From assembly GCF_017877135.1 (NCBI RefSeq), contig NZ_JAGIPH010000007.1, positions 178,556 through 242,555 of the forward strand: DNA of 64,000 nucleotides, read 5' to 3'. This document shows positions 60,035 to 64,000 of this stretch, in pieces. Each line of letters opens with the position of its first letter. Position 1 is the stretch's first letter. Below the pieces are notes generated by a model. The model was given only the letters and a program-made list of their open reading frames with translations. It was not told where the DNA came from and did not search any database. This DNA is from Neorhizobium galegae. GTDB taxonomy: Bacteria > Pseudomonadota > Alphaproteobacteria > Rhizobiales > Rhizobiaceae. The translations under genes were made by a program, and so were the position numbers.

Positions 60035-61231
60035 ATGACAAACGACCTTCGCCCCCGGCTTGGCCTTCGGCCTGTGATCAACGTGTCCGGCACGATGACG
60101 AGCCTTGGTGCCTCCATCGTGGTGCCCGAGGCAGTCGCTGCCATGACGGAGATCCTGCCGCACTTTGTCGAGGTGAATGATCTCCAGCGCAAGGCAAGTG
60201 CCGTGATTGCCCGGTTGACCGGCGGCGAGGCGGGCTTCGTCACCGCCTCCTGCGCGGCCGGCATCAGCCTTGCGGTCGCCGGTGCCATCACCGGGCCGGA
60301 CCTGCTCGCCATCGAGCAGCTACCCGATGGCGCGCCTTCAAAGAACGAGGTCCTGGTGCAGATGGGCCATGTGGTGAGCTACGGCGCGCCGGTCGACCAG
60401 TCGATCCGGATCGCCGGCGGCAAGACGGTGATGATCGGCCAGGCGACGTCGACGCACCGCTATCATATGGAGAATGCCATCAACGAGCGCACGGCTGCCG
60501 CCGTCTATGTGGTCTCCCACCATGTCGTTCAGTATGGGATGCTGCATCTGAGCGAATTCGTCGAGATCGCCCATGCCAGGGGCGTGCCTGTCATCGTCGA
60601 CGCCGCATCCGAATATGATCTGCGGAAGTTCCTCGAAGCGGGCGCGGATATTGCGCTTTACTCCGGCCACAAGTTCCTCGGTGGCCCGACCAGCGGGATC
60701 GTGGCCGGTCGCAAGGATCTGGTGCGCAGTGCCTTCCTGCAGAACATGGGCATCGGCCGTGGCATGAAGGTGGGCAAGGAAAGCATTTTTGGCGTGATGG
60801 CGGCGCTGGAAGCCTGGGAGACGCGCGACCACGAGGCGGTGCGGGCGCGCGAAGCCGGTTATCTTGCACTGTGGAATGAAGCGCTGAAGGGGCGCGCCGG
60901 CGTCACCTCGCTCATCGAACCGGATCCGACCGACAATCCGCTGGAGCGCATGCGGGTGATCATCGATCCGCGCGAGGCCCATATCACCGCCTGGGATCTT
61001 GCCGCCGCCCTTCGCGCCGGCAGCCCGCCGGTCATCGTGCGCGATCATGAGGTCGAGCATCACTACTTCTATCTCGATCCCTGCAACCTGCATCCGGGCG
61101 AGGAAGTCGTCGTTGCCGAACGCCTCGGCGCCGAACTCGACAAGGCGCGGGCCTCCAACGAAATCATCGCAACGCCCATCGAAAACCTCAGCCGCCATCG
61201 CTTCGACGGCATGCTGCGCTGGCCCGACTGA
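60035..61231 (+). CDS. SelA-like PLP-dependent enzyme (DgaE/ammonia-lyase type)
   Basis: The 398-residue protein is a fold-type I PLP enzyme of the SelA-like group. It starts with [19 protein letters not shown], has [18 protein letters not shown] for cofactor phosphate binding, [11 protein letters not shown] (Asp189) and the Schiff-base Lys213 in [15 protein letters not shown]. True selenocysteine synthase is longer and acts on seryl-tRNA; this form is closer to the D-glucosaminate-6-phosphate ammonia lyase DgaE and related lyases. It probably removes an amino group or beta-substituent from the product of the amidohydrolase, giving an enamine for RidA. The ATPase gene follows by 45 bases. Confidence 0.85.
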   Translation: MTNDLRPRLGLRPVINVSGTMTSLGASIVVPEAVAAMTEILPHFVEVNDLQRKASAVIARLTGGEAGFVTASCAAGISLAVAGAITGPDLLAIEQLPDGAPSKNEVLVQMGHVVSYGAPVDQSIRIAGGKTVMIGQATSTHRYHMENAINERTAAAVYVVSHHVVQYGMLHLSEFVEIAHARGVPVIVDAASEYDLRKFLEAGADIALYSGHKFLGGPTSGIVAGRKDLVRSAFLQNMGIGRGMKVGKESIFGVMAALEAWETRDHEAVRAREAGYLALWNEALKGRAGVTSLIEPDPTDNPLERMRVIIDPREAHITAWDLAAALRAGSPPVIVRDHEVEHHYFYLDPCNLHPGEEVVVAERLGAELDKARASNEIIATPIENLSRHRFDGMLRWPD

Positions 61232-61276
61232 CGCCGTTTCGCAATCAGGCCACCATGGAAGGCAGAAGGACGATAG

Positions 61277-63109
61277 ATGATGAGAGACACGACCCATGCA
61301 GCCAAAGGACAGGGACCTGTCCTGTCGGTGGAAAACCTCACCACCTCCTTCGTGGTCGACGGGGCCTGGCGTCCCGTCGTCCGCGACGTCTCGTTCGAAG
61401 TGGCGGCCGGCGAAACGCTGGCGATCGTCGGCGAGAGCGGCTCCGGCAAGAGCGTCACCTCTCTCTCCGTCATGCGGCTCCTTGACCCCTCAAGCAGCCG
61501 TATCGAAGGTCGCGTCCGGCTTGCCGGGCGCGACCTTCTGTCCCTTCCCGAGCATGAGATGCGCAAGGTGCGCGGCAACGAGATCGCGATGATCTTTCAG
61601 GAGCCGATGACCTCGCTCAACCCGCTCTTTACCATCGGCGACCAGATTTCTGAAGCGCTTCTGTGCCATGGCAACCTGTCGGCGAAGGAGGCGCGGGCCG
61701 AAACCATCCGGCTTCTCGAAAAGGTCCGCATCCCCTCTGCCGCTTCCCGCTTTGACGAATATCCGCACCGGTTTTCGGGCGGCATGCGCCAGCGGGTGAT
61801 GATCGCGATGGCGCTTGCCTCGCGCCCCAAGCTTCTGATTGCCGACGAACCGACAACGGCGCTCGACGTTACCATCCAGGGGCAGATCCTCGATCTCCTG
61901 AAGGAATTGCAGGAGGAAGACGGCATGTCCGTCCTCTTCATCACGCACGACATGGGCGTCGTGGCGGAAATTGCCGACCGCACGGTGGTGATGTATCGTG
62001 GCGAACAGGTGGAGACGGGCGAGACGGCCGATATCTTCTACCGGGGCCGGCATCCTTACACACGCGCCCTTCTCGCAGCCGTTCCGGTGCTGGGGTCCAT
62101 GCAGGGTCACGCCCGACCCTTGCGCTTTCCCGTCGTCGATCCGGCAACCGGCGTGGCAGATGAAGCCCGCGAAGTGGCAGATACGGTTGATCCGACGCGT
62201 CCGGTCTTGAGCGTGAAGGGGTTGGCCAAGCGCTTCGACATTCACGCCGGACCGCTCGGCCGGCTGGTCGGGCGCGTGCATGCGGTGGAAAATGTCTCCT
62301 TCGACCTGATGGCCGGGGAAACGCTGTCGCTGGTCGGCGAATCCGGCTGCGGCAAATCCACCACCGGACGCGCCATCATGCGGCTGATCGAACCGGACGC
62401 CGGTTCAGTTCTGGTGGGTGACCGCGACATGCTGACGCTTGGCGGGCGCGAGATCCGCGAGATGCGCAAATCGGTGCAGATGATTTTCCAGGATCCGTTT
62501 GCAAGCCTCAACCCGCGCATGACGATCGGCCAGGCCATTGCCGAACCCTATCTGGAACACCGCATGGGCAGTGCCCGTGAGGCGCGCGATGTGGTGGCCG
62601 ACCTTCTTCACAAGGTGGGGCTCCATGCCGACATGGCCAAGCGCTTTCCACACGAGTTTTCGGGCGGCCAGCGGCAGCGCATCTGCATTGCGCGCGCGCT
62701 TGCACTTCGCCCGCGCGTCATCGTCGCCGATGAAAGCGTGTCTGCGCTCGACGTGTCGATCAAGGCGCAGGTTATCAACCTGATGCTCGACCTGCAGGAA
62801 AGCCTCAATCTCGCCTTCCTCTTCGTCAGCCACGACATGTCGGTGGTCGAGCGGGCAAGCCACCGCGTCGCCGTCATGTATCTCGGTGAAATCGTCGAGA
62901 TCGGACCGCGCGCCGCGGTCTTCAACAATCCTCAGCACGATTATACGAAGAAGCTGCTGGCGGCCGTTCCCGTCCCGGACCCTTCTCGTCGCCGGCAGAA
63001 GCGCAACATGGTCGTTGATGAGCTGAAGAGCCCCATTCGCTCGGTTGACGAGATCGTCGCCATGCGCAGCTACCGGACGGTCTCACCGGGGCATCTGGTG
63101 ATGGCCTGA
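61277..63109 (+). CDS. peptide-type ABC transporter, fused ATP-binding subunits (DppD-DppF)
   Basis: The 610-residue protein has two complete ABC domains in tandem. The first has Walker A GESGSGKS at 52-59, signature FSGGMRQRV and Walker B LLIADEPTTALD. The second has GESGCGKSTT near residue 355, signature FSGGQRQRI and VIVADESVSALD. Each ends with an oligopeptide-type C-terminal region (HPYTRALLAAVP, HDYTKKLLAAVPVP). It powers the DppB/DppC-type permeases encoded 5 kb upstream. Its separation from them by the iclR gene is unusual but the set is otherwise complete. Start codons 61277 and 61280 are adjacent. Confidence 0.93.
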   Translation: MMRDTTHAAKGQGPVLSVENLTTSFVVDGAWRPVVRDVSFEVAAGETLAIVGESGSGKSVTSLSVMRLLDPSSSRIEGRVRLAGRDLLSLPEHEMRKVRGNEIAMIFQEPMTSLNPLFTIGDQISEALLCHGNLSAKEARAETIRLLEKVRIPSAASRFDEYPHRFSGGMRQRVMIAMALASRPKLLIADEPTTALDVTIQGQILDLLKELQEEDGMSVLFITHDMGVVAEIADRTVVMYRGEQVETGETADIFYRGRHPYTRALLAAVPVLGSMQGHARPLRFPVVDPATGVADEAREVADTVDPTRPVLSVKGLAKRFDIHAGPLGRLVGRVHAVENVSFDLMAGETLSLVGESGCGKSTTGRAIMRLIEPDAGSVLVGDRDMLTLGGREIREMRKSVQMIFQDPFASLNPRMTIGQAIAEPYLEHRMGSAREARDVVADLLHKVGLHADMAKRFPHEFSGGQRQRICIARALALRPRVIVADESVSALDVSIKAQVINLMLDLQESLNLAFLFVSHDMSVVERASHRVAVMYLGEIVEIGPRAAVFNNPQHDYTKKLLAAVPVPDPSRRRQKRNMVVDELKSPIRSVDEIVAMRSYRTVSPGHLVMA

Positions 63110-63490
63110 CACCAGCCCCGTTCAGGGACCGCCAGACACTCGATTTCGTGTCGAGACCCTGCCTCAGATAGAGGGATCATGCCGCGTCACTGCGCGGTAT
63201 GGTGCGATTAAGTGCCCTTAACCGCACAGCGGATGCGCACAGTCTAATGACCGATAAAATTTGACGGGTTCGGGCCACAGACTGCCGTCTTCTGAAAGCC
63301 GGATAAATCTCATGGCGCGCGGAGCGCCAAAAACATCCCTGATTAGCCCTTTCACCATACCACGCTTCCCTGCCCCCTGCAAAGATCTCGGTGCCAGCGA
63401 GAGATCGCAAAAGCTCTTCATTCAGATCCATGCAGCTTAGGAACCGTGGGACGCCACCGGTCTTCATGAGGGAAATCGCGTGCCCTCCCC
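63110..63490. other. intergenic region between the ABC ATPase and repC
   Basis: No convincing gene was found. A hairpin at 63176-63203 (ATCATGCCGCG paired with CGCGGTATGGT, including two G-T pairs) may end one or both convergent transcripts. Minus-strand frames of 67 codons (63421-63218) and 105 codons (63494-63177) exist, but match nothing I know and the longer one overlaps the end of repC. Base composition is lower in GC than in neighbouring genes. Confidence 0.5.
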
Positions 63491-64000
63491 TCACCCGGTT
63501 TTTCGCTCAAATCCGCCGTTCTGCCGCATGAGGGCCATGACCATGGGGGCAAGCGAGAACTCGCCGCGTTCGGCCTTTCGCGTCAGATCCCTGAGATATC
63601 CGCCCGCCGAATTGATCTGCCCTGCCCGTTCCAGGATGCAGGCCATGACGATGGCGGCGTTTTCGGCTCCCAGCACCTCGCAGGCGCTCTGATAGGCCGA
63701 GGGGCTGACGCCCAGCATGGAGCGGGTGACGACAGCGGCCGCCAGGAGATCGCGCCAACTGCGGATATCGCCGTCCGGCCCGTAATCGACGATCTGCGGG
63801 CAGGCTTTGAGCACCATCGGCAAGGGAAGCGGCTTCAGACGCTCGGCCAGCGCCGGATCGAGCGTGGTTTCGCCCATCTTGCGCCGCGGGTTTCCGGCAG
63901 GATCATCCGGCATACCGGCCGCTTCAGGCAGAAGCGATGCATTCCTCTCGTCCGTTTCTCCCGTCGCTCCGGCACCTCGCATCGGTGTTGGCGCCGAGAT
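63491..64000 (-). CDS. repC: plasmid replication initiator RepC, C-terminal part (truncated by the window)
   Basis: The frame is open to the last base of the window and ends at 63491, giving the last 169 residues. The C-terminal helical domain of RepC is recognisable from LVLKACPQIVDYGPDGDIRSWRDLLAAAVVTRSMLGVSPSAYQSA in outline, then AAIVMACILERAGQINSAGGYLRDLTRKAERGEFSLAPMVMALMR. The preceding polar, Glu/Asn/Pro-rich stretch is the variable linker between the DNA-binding and C-terminal domains. RepC starts replication of repABC replicons and its own coding sequence usually holds the origin. repA and repB should lie just beyond the right edge on the same strand. Confidence 0.9.
   Translation of the reverse strand: MSAPTPMRGAGATGETDERNASLLPEAAGMPDDPAGNPRRKMGETTLDPALAERLKPLPLPMVLKACPQIVDYGPDGDIRSWRDLLAAAVVTRSMLGVSPSAYQSACEVLGAENAAIVMACILERAGQINSAGGYLRDLTRKAERGEFSLAPMVMALMRQNGGFERKTG

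Noticed and set aside
60035..61231. True selenocysteine synthase (selA)
   Set aside because: The protein is shorter than SelA, lies in a catabolic cluster with an amidohydrolase and transporter, and there is no selB or tRNA-Sec nearby. A SelA-like lyase is more likely.
63177..63494. 105-codon minus-strand frame next to repC
   Set aside because: It overlaps the repC stop, has no convincing start or ribosome site, and shows no recognisable sequence.
1..64000. CRISPR arrays, insertion sequences, prophage genes, tRNA or rRNA genes
   Set aside because: No regularly spaced repeats, transposase or integrase motifs, terminal inverted repeats with target duplication, or RNA gene signatures were seen when reading through the window.

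Overview
The window reads as a GC-rich alphaproteobacterial replicon of the Hyphomicrobiales (Rhizobiaceae-like). Supporting signs are the fused MrpAB antiporter operon, fused SecDF, the ugpBAEC order, the number of ABC uptake systems with GntR, IclR, TetR and LysR regulators, and the C-terminal part of a plasmid-type RepC at the right edge. RepC implies a repABC secondary replicon (large plasmid or chromid), so the window probably lies just downstream of that replicon's replication locus. No rRNA, tRNA, CRISPR array, transposase or phage gene was seen, and coding style is uniform throughout.

Layout. 0.4-4.7 kb: a GAF/EAL c-di-GMP phosphodiesterase, a pirin, and GlpD. 5.0-8.1 kb: a three-gene exported/membrane cassette (DUF4331, DUF4198, HupE/UreJ-2). 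8.2-15.6 kb (minus strand): a dihaem c-type cytochrome, a GMC flavoprotein and a membrane patatin, probably one lipid or hydrophobic-substrate oxidation unit. 15.9-21.5 kb (minus): GntR regulator, two permeases, ATPase and Gfo/Idh/MocA dehydrogenase of a carbohydrate ABC locus in which the expected substrate-binding protein gene is missing. 21.8-25.0 kb: a small His/Cys protein, a PepSY membrane protein, a PCu(A)C copper chaperone and an SCO protein. 25.1-31.2 kb (minus): the six-gene Mrp/Pha Na+(K+)/H+ antiporter operon, with a small XRE regulator diverging from it. 31.5-34.5 kb (minus): SecDF and a doubtful small ORF.

34.7-40.1 kb: ugpBAEC for glycerol-3-phosphate uptake behind a Pho-box-like array, with an unusual xylose-isomerase-type TIM-barrel gene as the fifth gene. 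40.2-44.8 kb: a TetR repressor diverging from a three-subunit molybdenum hydroxylase, with a clear palindromic operator over the -10 region. 44.9-47.2 kb: a membrane serine-hydrolase-like protein and UppP. 47.3-53.7 kb: a LysR regulator diverging from an RND efflux operon whose first gene is an alpha/beta-hydrolase that has lost its catalytic Ser and His. 54.0-63.1 kb: a dipeptide-type ABC importer interleaved with an amidohydrolase, a RidA protein, an IclR regulator and a SelA-like PLP enzyme, which together look like an uncharacterised catabolic route for an N-substituted amino compound. 63.5-64.0 kb: partial repC.

The best candidates for undescribed biology are the dihaem cytochrome/GMC/patatin operon, the amidohydrolase/SelA-like/RidA/ABC cluster, and the catalytically dead hydrolase built into the efflux operon. 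All functional statements come from reading motifs and gene order by eye; no database search was run.
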